Source: CAXBGS01 sp963975425
GTDB lineage: Bacteria > Planctomycetota > Planctomycetia > Pirellulales > Pirellulaceae
Assembly (NCBI GenBank): GCA_963975425.1
Contig: CAXBGS010000003.1
Location: 496,001-560,000 of the forward strand
Length of the DNA stretch: 64,000 nt
Direction of reading: 5' to 3'
Shown here: in pieces, positions 20,103-29,299 of the stretch
Numbering within the stretch: position 1 is the stretch's first letter
Layout: every line of letters begins with the position of its first letter
Made by a program: the position numbers and the translations under genes
Notes under the pieces: generated by a model
The model's input: only the letters and a program-made list of their open reading frames with translations
What the model was told of the DNA's origin: nothing
The model's database searches: none

Positions 20103-20351
20103 CGGCAAGTGGCCGTGGCATTTCGCTCTCGCGCAGCCCGAACAGCGTCCTTGTCCCGCATGCGCCCTCTCAGCGACCCCAAGGCGAGCGGGCATCCTCA
20201 AAGCAAGCGGGCATCCGGCTTGTCGCCGAGCGACCACCCGTCGCGGGGCGAGGCCAGAACCCCTGGTGATTTCTGGCAGTGCGGACTAACATTTCCGCAC
20301 CGTTTTTAGGGCTCTTTTCGCACTCTTGTTCCACCACAGGTGACCACTCTG

Positions 20352-22397
20352 ATGAGCGTTGCATCGACCGATATTCAAGACCTTGCCGTCGACACCATCC
20401 GCACGCTGAGTATGGACGCGGTGCAAACGGCCAACAGCGGTCACCCCGGGACCCCGATGGCGCTGGCCCCGATCGCCTATCAGTTGTTCAACCACGCCAT
20501 GCGGTATGACCCCGCACAGCCCCATTGGCCCAACCGAGACCGGTTTGTGCTCTCGTGTGGTCATGCATCGATGCTGCTGTACAGCGTGCTGCACCTCTCG
20601 GGCGTGAAAGCGACCGACGACAACGGCAACCCGACCGATGATCTTTCGGTCACCCTCGACGACATCAAGCGTTTTCGGCAAATCGGCAGCGTCTGTGCCG
20701 GTCACCCCGAGTTCGCCGAAGCGGCCGGCATCGAAACGACCACCGGGCCACTGGGCGCTGGCGTCAGCAACAGCGTCGGCATGGCCATGGCCGAAAAATG
20801 GCTGAAAGCCAACTACAACACCGATGACCTGACACTGTTCAATTACAACGTGTTCGCCTTGTGCAGTGACGGCGACATGATGGAAGGCGTCGCGTGCGAA
20901 GCCGCCTCATTGGCCGGACACCTGAAACTGGACAACCTTTGTTGGTTGTACGATGACAACCACATCACGATCGAAGGAGACACCGATCTCGCGTTCAGTG
21001 AAGATGTCGGCGAACGGTTCCAGGGACTCGGCTGGAACGTGCTGAAGGTCGACGATGCGAACGACCTGGCGGCGCTCGCGAAGGCGATTGAGCAATTCAA
21101 AGCGTGCAGCGACAAGCCGACCCTGATCATCGTCAAGAGCATCATCGGGTACGGAGCACCGAACAAGCAAAACACCCACGGCGCCCACGGTGCACCACTC
21201 GGCTGGGACGAAGTCGCGCTGGCAAAAGAGAGTTATGGGTTGCCCAAGGATGAAAAATTCTTCGTCCCCGATGGCGTTCGCGAGCACTTTGCCGACAACG
21301 TAGGCCAGAACGGTGCGGACGCTTATCAAGCATGGAACGAGGTGTGGAAGAAGTACCAATCCGCCAATGCCGACAAGGCCGCCGAACTGCAAGCGATGTT
21401 CGATGGCAAACTGCCGGCCGGATGGGACAAAGACATTCCCGAGTTCGAGGCCAGCGAGAAAGGCGATGCCACGCGTAATAGCGGCGGCAAAGTGTTGAAC
21501 GCGATCGCCAAAAACATTCCCTTCATGATCGGCGGATCGGCCGACTTGGCCCCCAGCAACAAATCGAATTTGACGTTCGATAATGCCGGCGACTTCCTGC
21601 CCGGCCATTACGAGGGCCGCAATTTGCACTTCGGCATTCGCGAACACGCCATGGCAGGTATCGTCAACGGCTTGTCACTTTCCGGATTGCGTTCCTACGG
21701 CGCGACCTTCTTTGTGTTTACCGACTACATGCGTGGCGGGATGCGACTAGCCAGCATCATGCATCAACCGGTGATCTACATTTTGACGCACGATTCGATC
21801 GGTGTCGGCGAGGACGGCCCAACACACCAACCGGTCGAACACCTGACCGCGTGCCGCGCCATCCCCGGCCTGAACGTTTTCCGTCCCGGCGATGCCAACG
21901 AAGTGGCCGAGTGCTATCGGGCGGCGATGCAGATCAACGATCACCCGTCGGCGTTCGTTCTGTCGCGGCAGAACATGTCGACACTGGACCGATCCAAATA
22001 TGCATCGGCCAGCGGCTGTGCCAAGGGCGGGTACATCTTGTCCGACTGTGAGGGCACGCCCGATGTCATTTTGATGGGCAGCGGCAGCGAGCTAGGCCTA
22101 TGCGTCGAAGCCGGCGAAACGCTGACGGCCGATGGCAAAAAGGTGCGTATCGTCAGCATGCCTTGTATGGACATTTTTGAGCAACAAGACGAAGCCTATC
22201 AACTGGAAGTCCTGCCACCGGCCGTCACCAACCGGGTCGCCGTCGAAGCCGGCATTCGTATGTGCTGGGACCGGTGGATCGGATTGCAAGGCAAATTCAT
22301 CGGCATGAGCGGTTTCGGAGCGAGTGGTCCCTACGACCAAGTCTACGAGCACTTCGGCATCAACGCCGCTGCCGTCGTCGCCGCCGCCAAAGCGTAA
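20352..22397 (+). CDS. tkt: Transketolase
   Basis: A 681-residue thiamine-diphosphate transketolase of the pentose phosphate pathway. Evident motifs: ANSGHPGTPMALAPIAYQLF (TPP and substrate His), GAGVSNSVGMAMAEKW, the TPP/Mg motif starting CSDGDMMEGVACEAASLAGH and ending in the DDN of LYDDNHITIEGDTDLAF, then the pyrimidine domain with HFGIREHAMAGIVNGLSLSG and DSIGVGEDGPTHQPVEHL. Start: ATG 20352 is preferred over GTG 20340 because AGGTGA is about 9 bases upstream of the ATG. The gene appears single; the preceding 249-bp gap contains only a small imperfect duplication (AGCGGGCATCC at 20188 and 20208). Confidence 0.97.
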   Translation: MSVASTDIQDLAVDTIRTLSMDAVQTANSGHPGTPMALAPIAYQLFNHAMRYDPAQPHWPNRDRFVLSCGHASMLLYSVLHLSGVKATDDNGNPTDDLSVTLDDIKRFRQIGSVCAGHPEFAEAAGIETTTGPLGAGVSNSVGMAMAEKWLKANYNTDDLTLFNYNVFALCSDGDMMEGVACEAASLAGHLKLDNLCWLYDDNHITIEGDTDLAFSEDVGERFQGLGWNVLKVDDANDLAALAKAIEQFKACSDKPTLIIVKSIIGYGAPNKQNTHGAHGAPLGWDEVALAKESYGLPKDEKFFVPDGVREHFADNVGQNGADAYQAWNEVWKKYQSANADKAAELQAMFDGKLPAGWDKDIPEFEASEKGDATRNSGGKVLNAIAKNIPFMIGGSADLAPSNKSNLTFDNAGDFLPGHYEGRNLHFGIREHAMAGIVNGLSLSGLRSYGATFFVFTDYMRGGMRLASIMHQPVIYILTHDSIGVGEDGPTHQPVEHLTACRAIPGLNVFRPGDANEVAECYRAAMQINDHPSAFVLSRQNMSTLDRSKYASASGCAKGGYILSDCEGTPDVILMGSGSELGLCVEAGETLTADGKKVRIVSMPCMDIFEQQDEAYQLEVLPPAVTNRVAVEAGIRMCWDRWIGLQGKFIGMSGFGASGPYDQVYEHFGINAAAVVAAAKA

Positions 22398-22533
22398 CGG
22401 AATCCGGCAAGACGCAACCGAAACGGCAGAAACCGTAGCCGCAGAAACCGAGGCCGCCGCAATGGCAAACGCCTCGCGTGATGGATGGGTTCGAACACCA
22501 GTTTCGATCCGGCGCGGTGGCGACACTGCTTCG

Positions 22534-22854
22534 TCAGTCCGACAAATCGCCCCGTGACTTGGCTCCGGTGCTCACGCTCGATGGCGGCACCGATTCGACA
22601 AATGGATTTGATGCTGCCTGGCCCGGATTCCACGCTGGATCATTCGGGTCCTGCTCGGACGAACTCCACGGCCACTGAATCGATTCGCCTTTGAAAAAAG
22701 CGGTGACCTGGTTGCCCTCGTGATAGTCGCCATAGACGCGATTTCCACCTCCGGGCAAGCCCGCTTCGATGCCACCCATCACATAGCAACTGCCGTAATA
22801 GATTGCGACGTGAAAGCCGGCAATGGCGATGACGGCTGAGATCACCGATTTCAT
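22534..22854 (-). CDS. Small hypothetical protein with N-terminal membrane segment
   Basis: A 106-residue protein I do not recognise. ATG 22854 begins KSVISAVIAIAGFHVAIYYG, one hydrophobic stretch that is either a membrane anchor or a signal peptide without an obvious cleavage motif. The rest is Gly/Ser/Pro-rich and includes YGDYHEGNQVTAFFKG and QWPWSSSEQDPNDPAWNPGQ. A frame start 14 residues upstream is possible. Coding status is supported by the hydrophobic start and biased third positions, not by homology; it lies alone between tkt and the 23.0-kb gene. Confidence 0.5.
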   Translation of the reverse strand: MKSVISAVIAIAGFHVAIYYGSCYVMGGIEAGLPGGGNRVYGDYHEGNQVTAFFKGESIQWPWSSSEQDPNDPAWNPGQAASNPFVESVPPSSVSTGAKSRGDLSD

Positions 22855-23006
22855 TTCAAGCTCTGCTTTAGCGGAACGTCGTGGAACAAGAGCCAATCGC
22901 CCCCGTTTCGAACGCTACGTCATCATTCGAGCTTGTGCAAACAAGAAATCGAGATTCCCGACGCTTCGCCGGCTAACCCAGTAGCGATCCACGCGGCGCT
23001 GTCCCG

Positions 23007-24350
23007 CTAGGCTTCGCCAGAGAGAGCGTCGATCGCCCACTGTCGCGCCCGATCAAGCTTTTGGTCCAGCGGTCCGTACAAGAGAAAAAGCGCATCCGCA
23101 CCGCCGATGTAATCGAAAGCCGAATCCACCTCGGATGAATCAAGCAACCCGAGTGATTGATACAACCGAATCTCCGCCAACGTTCGCAGACTAGGGCGAC
23201 TTGCACCGGGCAATCGCGACGCCGACAGCAGCATCCCCACCCGTTTCTTTGCGATGTCTTTCGTCAACGTCGGCATCTCGCTGACATTCGCCTTTTGATC
23301 CATGATGGCAAGGATTAACGTTAGCTGATCTTTCACGTAGTCTGCTTCATTGCCGCGCCCGCCCCGTGAATACCGTTCGGCTTCGTCTTTATCGATTCCC
23401 TTGGACACGCCTAGAATCCGGCCATCGCCGACCTGAATGACTCGACATCGCGAAGTGTTTTCGACGTTGTCTTCGCGACCCGTTTTCAGGGCGACGTCAA
23501 AGTGCAGCAAGAAATCGATGCCCATTGCCCGCGCCATTTCTGTGCGATCCGCCGAAGCACCTTCACCGAGATAAACGATGCCGGGAACCCAAATCGGCGC
23601 AGCCGATGGACCGCTCTCTAAGATGGACGGCGGGGCGACAACTTCAGGCTCGGGCTCGTCGCCACCACGCGAGCTTCGTGGACGTGGCTGGTTCGCAGCA
23701 GGTTCTTCGGGCGGTTCGGTGCCGATCAAGCTGAGTGCCGTCCCAAACGTTCCGCTACGAAATCGCGTTTCGAACTCTTCCGCCACCGTCGTGGCGACCA
23801 ATCCCATTGCCATTTCGAGGATCTCGCTAGGACTCGGTTCCTCGGCCTCACCGTTGCGCCCCCGACTGCTTCCGCGCGAGGATGATTGACCGATCGGATT
23901 GGCGTCCTCTAATTCCCCACCTCGCAGGGCCATCGATACGCCCCAGCGAATTTGCCAAACCGGTCGGCGAAGTTGCTGACTGAATCGAACCGCACTCAGT
24001 GGTTCTTTTGCATGTTCGTACTCGGCGACGGTATGTGCAAAGAACAGCTCCATCGCCAACGGAAGATCGCCATCCTGCAACACCTTGCCGGCATCTCCGA
24101 GCAACAGCGGGCCACTTTTGATTTCCACCGGTTCCGCATCGGGATCGATCACCAATGGAGAAAAGTCGATTTTGCGAACCAGTCCCTGGGCCGACAGCCC
24201 GTACGTGTTCATCAGCTCGGCGGTCAGGTCACCCGATCGCTGAGCCACTGCTTGATCGGAGCGGAACCATCGATCCAGAGATGAGGAAGCCAGCGCGCCG
24301 GCGAGTATTGCGACGGCATGCACAAGTTGACGATTGCGGTGAATTTTCAT
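23007..24350 (-). CDS. Secreted protein of unknown function
   Basis: A 447-residue protein I cannot assign to a characterised family. ATG 24350 starts KIHRNRQLVHAVAILAGALASSSLDRWF, a signal-peptide-like segment ending near AVAQRSG. The middle alternates low-complexity Ser/Arg/Gly stretches (about residues 150-165 and 215-232) with ordered segments such as WQIRWGVSMALRGGE and WVPGIVYLGEGASADRTEMARAMGIDFLLHFDVALKTG. The C-terminal helical part (LRTLAEIRLYQSLGLLD, GADALFLLYGPLDQKLDRARQWAIDAL) looks ordered. No catalytic motif or lipobox found. Real gene status is well supported by length, start and codon pattern; probably a lineage-specific envelope protein. Confidence 0.75.
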   Translation of the reverse strand: MKIHRNRQLVHAVAILAGALASSSLDRWFRSDQAVAQRSGDLTAELMNTYGLSAQGLVRKIDFSPLVIDPDAEPVEIKSGPLLLGDAGKVLQDGDLPLAMELFFAHTVAEYEHAKEPLSAVRFSQQLRRPVWQIRWGVSMALRGGELEDANPIGQSSSRGSSRGRNGEAEEPSPSEILEMAMGLVATTVAEEFETRFRSGTFGTALSLIGTEPPEEPAANQPRPRSSRGGDEPEPEVVAPPSILESGPSAAPIWVPGIVYLGEGASADRTEMARAMGIDFLLHFDVALKTGREDNVENTSRCRVIQVGDGRILGVSKGIDKDEAERYSRGGRGNEADYVKDQLTLILAIMDQKANVSEMPTLTKDIAKKRVGMLLSASRLPGASRPSLRTLAEIRLYQSLGLLDSSEVDSAFDYIGGADALFLLYGPLDQKLDRARQWAIDALSGEA

Positions 24351-24551
24351 GGCAGGCGTCTTATTTACGGTGCGTCTTCTAATTTACGGTGCGTCTTCGA
24401 CGTTCCACACGCCGCTTGACGTGTGTTCAATTGGAATCTTTGGCCGATCGCATGACGGTCGGGCGATCAACCCTTGCTTTCACTTCGGGAATCTTTTCAA
24501 CGATATTCGCGGTAAAACGGCTTTCGTCCGCCGCATTGGGACCGCTCCGTT

Positions 24552-24684
24552 GGCCGCGGTGCAACCGACCAATGGCCGCGGTGCAACCGATCGATAGCCG
24601 CGGTGCAACCGATCGATAGCCGCGGTGCAACCGACCGATAGCCGCGGTGGGACCGATCGATGGCCGCGGTGGGACCGCTCCGAT
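24552..24684. repeat. Six tandem copies of a 22-bp unit
   Basis: Units begin at 24552, 24574, 24596, 24618, 24640 and 24662 and share the core GCCGCGGTGCAACCGA; copies 5 and 6 have GGGACC in place of GCAACC, and a truncated variant (TTGGGACCGCTCCGT) precedes copy 1 at about 24537. The array sits in the 24351-24996 gap upstream of the surface-protein gene; the rest of that gap has no credible gene. Confidence 0.93.
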
Positions 24685-24844
24685 CTCCCTGCGAAACCGC
24701 GAAAAATAGGCGACGGCGGCGGCTTAACTGCGTATCATAGACGCTTAGCACGCGGACTGTGCATCTCCGCAACATACTTGCGGGTTGTCCGTCGTATGAA
24801 TTTCGCGACTTTTCCATTCTCGCCACTCTTGGGAGGGGAACTTT

Positions 24845-24864
24845 TTGGATGCAAATGCATCCAA
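24845..24864. promoter_or_regulatory. 20-bp dyad, possible operator
   Basis: TTGGATGCA-AA-TGCATCCAA is a perfect inverted repeat (9-bp arms, 2-bp centre) about 133 bp upstream of the surface-protein ATG. Arm length and spacing suit a dimeric repressor or activator site; with such a short centre it is unlikely to be an RNA hairpin terminator and no T-run follows. Confidence 0.45.
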
Positions 24865-24996
24865 AGTCGCGATGCGGAAGAAAGAAGTGACCGGGGCGTG
24901 TGCAGCCATCGGTGGCTGTCTTATCGAAAAATCAGGTGGACACCATCGGATTGGTCATTACCGCTTGCGACAACAGGGTCTGGAATTCAACGAGAA

Positions 24997-27900
24997 ATGA
25001 GCAAGCGAAAAATCTGGCTTCGACGTTCGCACGGTCGCAAGGACATGGAAATCCGCGATGCCGTTGCCTCGCCGCGTAGGGGCCGACGGTTGCTGGTGGA
25101 ACGATTAGCCCAGCGACGCGTGCTCGCCGCGATCATGGGCGAAGTTTTTCATGACGCCAATCTTTCGCTGCGCCGCGAGGGGGCCGAATCAGCGCTGGAA
25201 AGCCGTGTGCTGTATTTGGATGCCAACCAGAACGACACGCTGGACATTGGCGAACCCGTCTCGCTCTCTGACGCAGCGGGGCAATTCACGTTTCCTAACT
25301 TGTCCGACGGCACCTACCTGGTGCGTCTGTTCAACGGCACTTCGACGCAACAACAAACGTTCCCTGTCGAAGCGCAGAATCAAGGCCCAGGTCTCAACGT
25401 CGCCAGCGGAACCGAAGCCATCGCGATCGGCCCAGCGACCGCCGTGTTGTCGGGCGGCAGCGTGTATGTCGGTGAGACGGCGACGGGCCAGTCAGACGAA
25501 ATCACCATTGCCGATACGATTGCCGACATCGTCGCCATGCCCGACGGCACATTGCTCGCGATCGGAACCGATGGCGGCGAGCAAGGCGCATGGCTAGTCG
25601 ATACAGACAACCAAACGGTGCGGCCGACGGGATTCATGATCGGCGATGTTCCGGTCGATGATGGCGGCGTCGTGTGGTCACAAATCGAAATCGATACCGC
25701 CGGGCTCGGTTTTGCTCTCGGTCAAGACGGCGGCGAACGTGTGCTGCGTTCCATCGACGCATCGGATGCGTCGAGCGGATTACAAGTCGCCGCATCGGTC
25801 AGCGTACCGATGGACGCTCAGTTGTTGTCTTCCGCCGCTGGACCGCGATCAATCCTTGCTTGGGCGGGCGACGGAGGGCTTGAACTAGCGTTATGGAGCA
25901 ACGGTGGTTCGCAGATCGGGACCAACACCGTTACGTTGCCTGGCGCCGCCGAACTGCTGGACTTTGATGACGCGACCGGATTACTGGCCGTCCGCAGCAC
26001 CGATGGCGGCGTTTCGGTTCACGATGTTGATGGAAATTTCGCGACACTACATACGTTCGCCGACATCGGCGACAGCGTCTTACTGGATGGATCGCGTGAG
26101 CTATTGATGGCCCTTTCGCCAACGGAAAGCTTGTTGCGTTTGATCGACCTGCGTGACGGTTCGACGTTGATCGATCTGGGCGTCAATCTTGCGACGGTTG
26201 GCAATGACGTCACGATCGCGCCGGGCAACTCTCGTGATTCCGTTCTCTTGCTCGGTTCGGCGGGCGTCGCCAACGTGTCACTGCTGAAACCGGGTGGCCA
26301 CCGAGTCGAAGTCAGCGAAGGTGGACCGTCAGAGCCAATCCGGTTTGGCGTCAACGTGTCCGGCGACAATGCTCCGCCCAACTATGTGGTCGCGCCGTCA
26401 TTCACATTGTCCGAGGACACCGTCCTGAACGTATCGGCCCCCAGCGTGTTGCTGTCGGCGAGCGATGCCGATGGCGACTCCATGATTCTGCTGCAAACCG
26501 GTCCGGCTGGTCACGGAATGGCCGTGGCAAATATTGCCGGCGGGCTGCGGTATGAGCCCGAGCAAGATTTCAACGGCGACGACGCAATTCCAGTGATCTT
26601 GCACGACGGACGCGATCCCTCCGGCGTCGAATCGATTCAAATCGTTATCCTGCCCGTCCCGGATCCACCCACGCTGCAGTCGCCGCAGCAACCGCTGCCC
26701 GAAAACGCACAACCGGGCGAAATCGTCGGCCCCCTGACGCTTTTGGATCCCGACGGCCCGATCGACGACATCACCGTCATTATTGACGACACCCGCTTCG
26801 AAATTCTTAATGGTCAAATCATCTTTGTCGGTGGTGACCTGGATTTCGAGACCGAAACCCAAACACAGATCCGAATCGAACTGATCGATGAAGAGTACTC
26901 GCCGGAGCCGATCGAACAAGTCATCACCGTTAGCATCGGTGATGTGAACGAGCCAGTGACGGACATTTTTGACATCTTCTCGGACACGGCCGTGTTCGAA
27001 AATATCCAGGGCTCGTACGTCTCGACGTTTGACGTCGAAGACGAAGACCTGAACGATCAGCATACGCTGTCGGTGGACGACAGCCGGTTTGTCTTCCGCG
27101 GTTTTGACTTGTACCTCGCCGACGACGAAACGCTCGATTTCGAGCGGACGCCCAGCGTTCCGATTCAAGTCACAGCGACAGACCGAGGTGGAAACTCACT
27201 GACCCTCGACTTCACCGTTCGCGTCATCGATGAACCGGAACAAGCCGGCACGATCGAACTGGGCGGCGATTCGCTCGTCGAATTCGTTCCCGGGGATGTC
27301 GTCGGCGAAGTGATCGTTGACGGAGTCCGAGTCGGGAGCGGGTATGACATGTCGGTCGACGATTCGCGATTCGAAATCGTCGATTCGATCTTGAAACTGA
27401 CCGACGATCAATTTGTCGAACTCGCGGTACAAAGTGCGATCGAGCTGACGATCACGGCGCAAGATGTTGATGGGGAATTTGATCCTGTTAGCGAAGTGTT
27501 TGTCATCGATGTGCTCGCCAACTCGACCCCGTTTCACAACGACAGTTTTCCTTACGATGTCAATCGCAGTGGCCAAGTCACCGCCGCCGATGCATTGATC
27601 ATCATCAACTACCTGAACGCGTTCGGCCCCGGCCCTGTGGGTTCCGGAAATCCGGCATACGGGTACGACGTGAACAGCGATCTGTACGTCACAGCACTCG
27701 ACGCACTGTTAGTTCTGAATTACCTGAACTTGCCGGGCAATACGGGCACCGTCAATGGCGAGGGCGGTGAGGGCGAAACCGAAGGCGAGGGCGAATCGAT
27801 TGCGGAAGGCGAATCCCCGGCGGCGCGACCGATTGATCGCCGCATCCCGGTGATCGCGGGTGATAATGCCGTCGCCGGCACACGCGAGGCCCCCACGGCC

Positions 27901-28107
27901 GACGATCCTCAAGAGGGCAGCCCACGTTCATACCGGCGTCCTGATTCCATTGACGTCCGTGACAGAGCAGTCTTGCCGCAGATCGATACGCTCGCCTCAC
28001 AAACAGACCCTCGGTACACGGATGATCAAGATACGGCCGACGAAGTCAGTTCGTATCGCCGTGCTGTGGACGACGTATTGCGATTGCTCGGCGATCACGA
28101 CGTCTAG
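24997..28107 (+). CDS. Secreted surface protein: SdrD-B-like, cadherin-like and dockerin domains
   Basis: An about 1036-residue extracellular protein. After a basic N-terminus, residues 33-45 read LVERLAQRRVLAA, a motif seen in many planctomycete surface proteins in place of a classical signal peptide. Residues 46-125 resemble an SdrD-B/Cna-B-like beta module (YLDANQNDTLDIGEP, YLVRLFNG). Residues 130-450 resemble a beta-propeller-like repeat region. Residues 465-840 contain cadherin-like modules (LSASDADGDS, DFNGDDAIPVILHDG, DLDFETETQTQIRIELID). Residues 853-910 form a type I dockerin with two EF-hand-like loops (DVNRSGQVTAADALIIINYL and DVNSDLYVTALDALLVLNYL). An acidic Gly/Glu linker and a polar tail follow. 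Start ATG 24997 is a choice; ATG 25045 is possible. Probably a Ca-binding adhesion or matrix protein. Confidence 0.85.
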   Translation: MSKRKIWLRRSHGRKDMEIRDAVASPRRGRRLLVERLAQRRVLAAIMGEVFHDANLSLRREGAESALESRVLYLDANQNDTLDIGEPVSLSDAAGQFTFPNLSDGTYLVRLFNGTSTQQQTFPVEAQNQGPGLNVASGTEAIAIGPATAVLSGGSVYVGETATGQSDEITIADTIADIVAMPDGTLLAIGTDGGEQGAWLVDTDNQTVRPTGFMIGDVPVDDGGVVWSQIEIDTAGLGFALGQDGGERVLRSIDASDASSGLQVAASVSVPMDAQLLSSAAGPRSILAWAGDGGLELALWSNGGSQIGTNTVTLPGAAELLDFDDATGLLAVRSTDGGVSVHDVDGNFATLHTFADIGDSVLLDGSRELLMALSPTESLLRLIDLRDGSTLIDLGVNLATVGNDVTIAPGNSRDSVLLLGSAGVANVSLLKPGGHRVEVSEGGPSEPIRFGVNVSGDNAPPNYVVAPSFTLSEDTVLNVSAPSVLLSASDADGDSMILLQTGPAGHGMAVANIAGGLRYEPEQDFNGDDAIPVILHDGRDPSGVESIQIVILPVPDPPTLQSPQQPLPENAQPGEIVGPLTLLDPDGPIDDITVIIDDTRFEILNGQIIFVGGDLDFETETQTQIRIELIDEEYSPEPIEQVITVSIGDVNEPVTDIFDIFSDTAVFENIQGSYVSTFDVEDEDLNDQHTLSVDDSRFVFRGFDLYLADDETLDFERTPSVPIQVTATDRGGNSLTLDFTVRVIDEPEQAGTIELGGDSLVEFVPGDVVGEVIVDGVRVGSGYDMSVDDSRFEIVDSILKLTDDQFVELAVQSAIELTITAQDVDGEFDPVSEVFVIDVLANSTPFHNDSFPYDVNRSGQVTAADALIIINYLNAFGPGPVGSGNPAYGYDVNSDLYVTALDALLVLNYLNLPGNTGTVNGEGGEGETEGEGESIAEGESPAARPIDRRIPVIAGDNAVAGTREAPTADDPQEGSPRSYRRPDSIDVRDRAVLPQIDTLASQTDPRYTDDQDTADEVSSYRRAVDDVLRLLGDHDV

Positions 28108-28162
28108 TCGGCCGCTAGCGGCAACACCCAATCGGTTGCCGATCGATCATGCGGCATGTGGT

Positions 28163-29137
28163 TCAGCTAGCGGCGCGTTTTTGGCGTGCAGCTTGCTGAG
28201 CTAACAACTTCTTTTGGAATCGGCTCTGGACGACGTCGACCACGATCAGCACCGCCAGCACAAAATAGAACGTGCTCTTTGCCATCGGCATGACATGATG
28301 ACCGAACAACTGCAAATCCGCTAAGTGGCCGCCTTCGCTGACCAACATGACGCCGACGATGAACAGGATGAATAGTCCAAGAACTTCGTACATGCGGTTC
28401 TTTTTCAGAAACGACGCGACTCGGTCGGCTAACCAAATCATCAACACCCCGCTGATGACAATGGCAACCGCCATCGTCAGAAAATCCGTCGTCAACGCCA
28501 TCGCGCTTAAGATTGAATCAAAGGAGAACACCAAGTTCATCACGACGATCAAAGTCACCGCTTTGGCGACACTATTTCGCGATTGAGAGTCTTCTCCCTC
28601 GTGATCGAGATCGGGCACCGCGAGCAAATGGTAGATCTCTTTCAAGGCGGTCCAAAGAATAAACGCGCCACCGCATAGGACAATCAAGCTGTGCCCCGAG
28701 ATCGAGGCACTGACGAATCCGGATGTGAATTCGACGAAGGGATCTCGCAACTTTTCGATCAAGTTCACCACGACGAACAACAGCAGAATCCGAAGAACAA
28801 TTGCCATGCCGATGCCCGATTTGCGAACAAGCGACTGCTTATCCTCCGCCACTCGTTTGCTCTCGATCGAGATGTAAAGCAGATTGTCGAAACCGAGGAC
28901 GGCTTGCAGCAAGACCAGCATCCCCAAGGTGAACAGGCCGCTGATTGACAACAGTCCGGCATCGTTCGGTGCACCCGGCCCCGCATGCGAATCAGCCCCA
29001 TGCGAATCGGCCACGTGTGAATCAGCGGCATGTTCAGCGACCGCTGTCGCCACATCCGCAACGACGTCTGGGGCGAGAGCCGCCATCGTTGGAATCGAAC
29101 TTGCCAGCGTTGAAAGTGAGTCGATCCATTCCATCAT
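28163..29137 (-). CDS. TerC/Alx family integral membrane protein
   Basis: A 324-residue TerC-family protein with about seven to nine hydrophobic segments. Family hallmarks are the paired acidic motifs in membrane helices, LLQAVLGFDNLLYI (about residue 82) and LVFSFDSILSAMAL (about residue 200), plus an ADRVASFLKKNRMYEVLGLFIL stretch and a late VSEGGH. Characterised relatives (Alx, MeeF, TerC) are tied to manganese export and metallation of exported proteins, so a metal transport role is likely but unproven here. Residues 25-55 form a His/Asp/Ala-rich stretch with repeated ADSH that could bind metal. Single gene, convergent with the surface-protein gene. Confidence 0.88.
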   Translation of the reverse strand: MMEWIDSLSTLASSIPTMAALAPDVVADVATAVAEHAADSHVADSHGADSHAGPGAPNDAGLLSISGLFTLGMLVLLQAVLGFDNLLYISIESKRVAEDKQSLVRKSGIGMAIVLRILLLFVVVNLIEKLRDPFVEFTSGFVSASISGHSLIVLCGGAFILWTALKEIYHLLAVPDLDHEGEDSQSRNSVAKAVTLIVVMNLVFSFDSILSAMALTTDFLTMAVAIVISGVLMIWLADRVASFLKKNRMYEVLGLFILFIVGVMLVSEGGHLADLQLFGHHVMPMAKSTFYFVLAVLIVVDVVQSRFQKKLLAQQAARQKRAAS

Positions 29138-29299
29138 GATTTTTTTCCATTAACGATCGGTTGGCACACGCATCAGGCAACTCGCATCAGGCAACTCGGG
29201 TCGGGCACCATCTGCGGCAAAAGATTATGATGTCAGCCGACGAACTTCACCACCGCAGGCTTTGCGGTGCCCCTTACCGTTTCACCCTCGCAAATTCAC

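Noticed and set aside
24625..24996. N-terminal extension of the surface protein to 24625
   Set aside because: The extension translates the 22-bp array and leader; it has no signal and no domain, and the planctomycete N-terminal motif sits well with ATG 24997.
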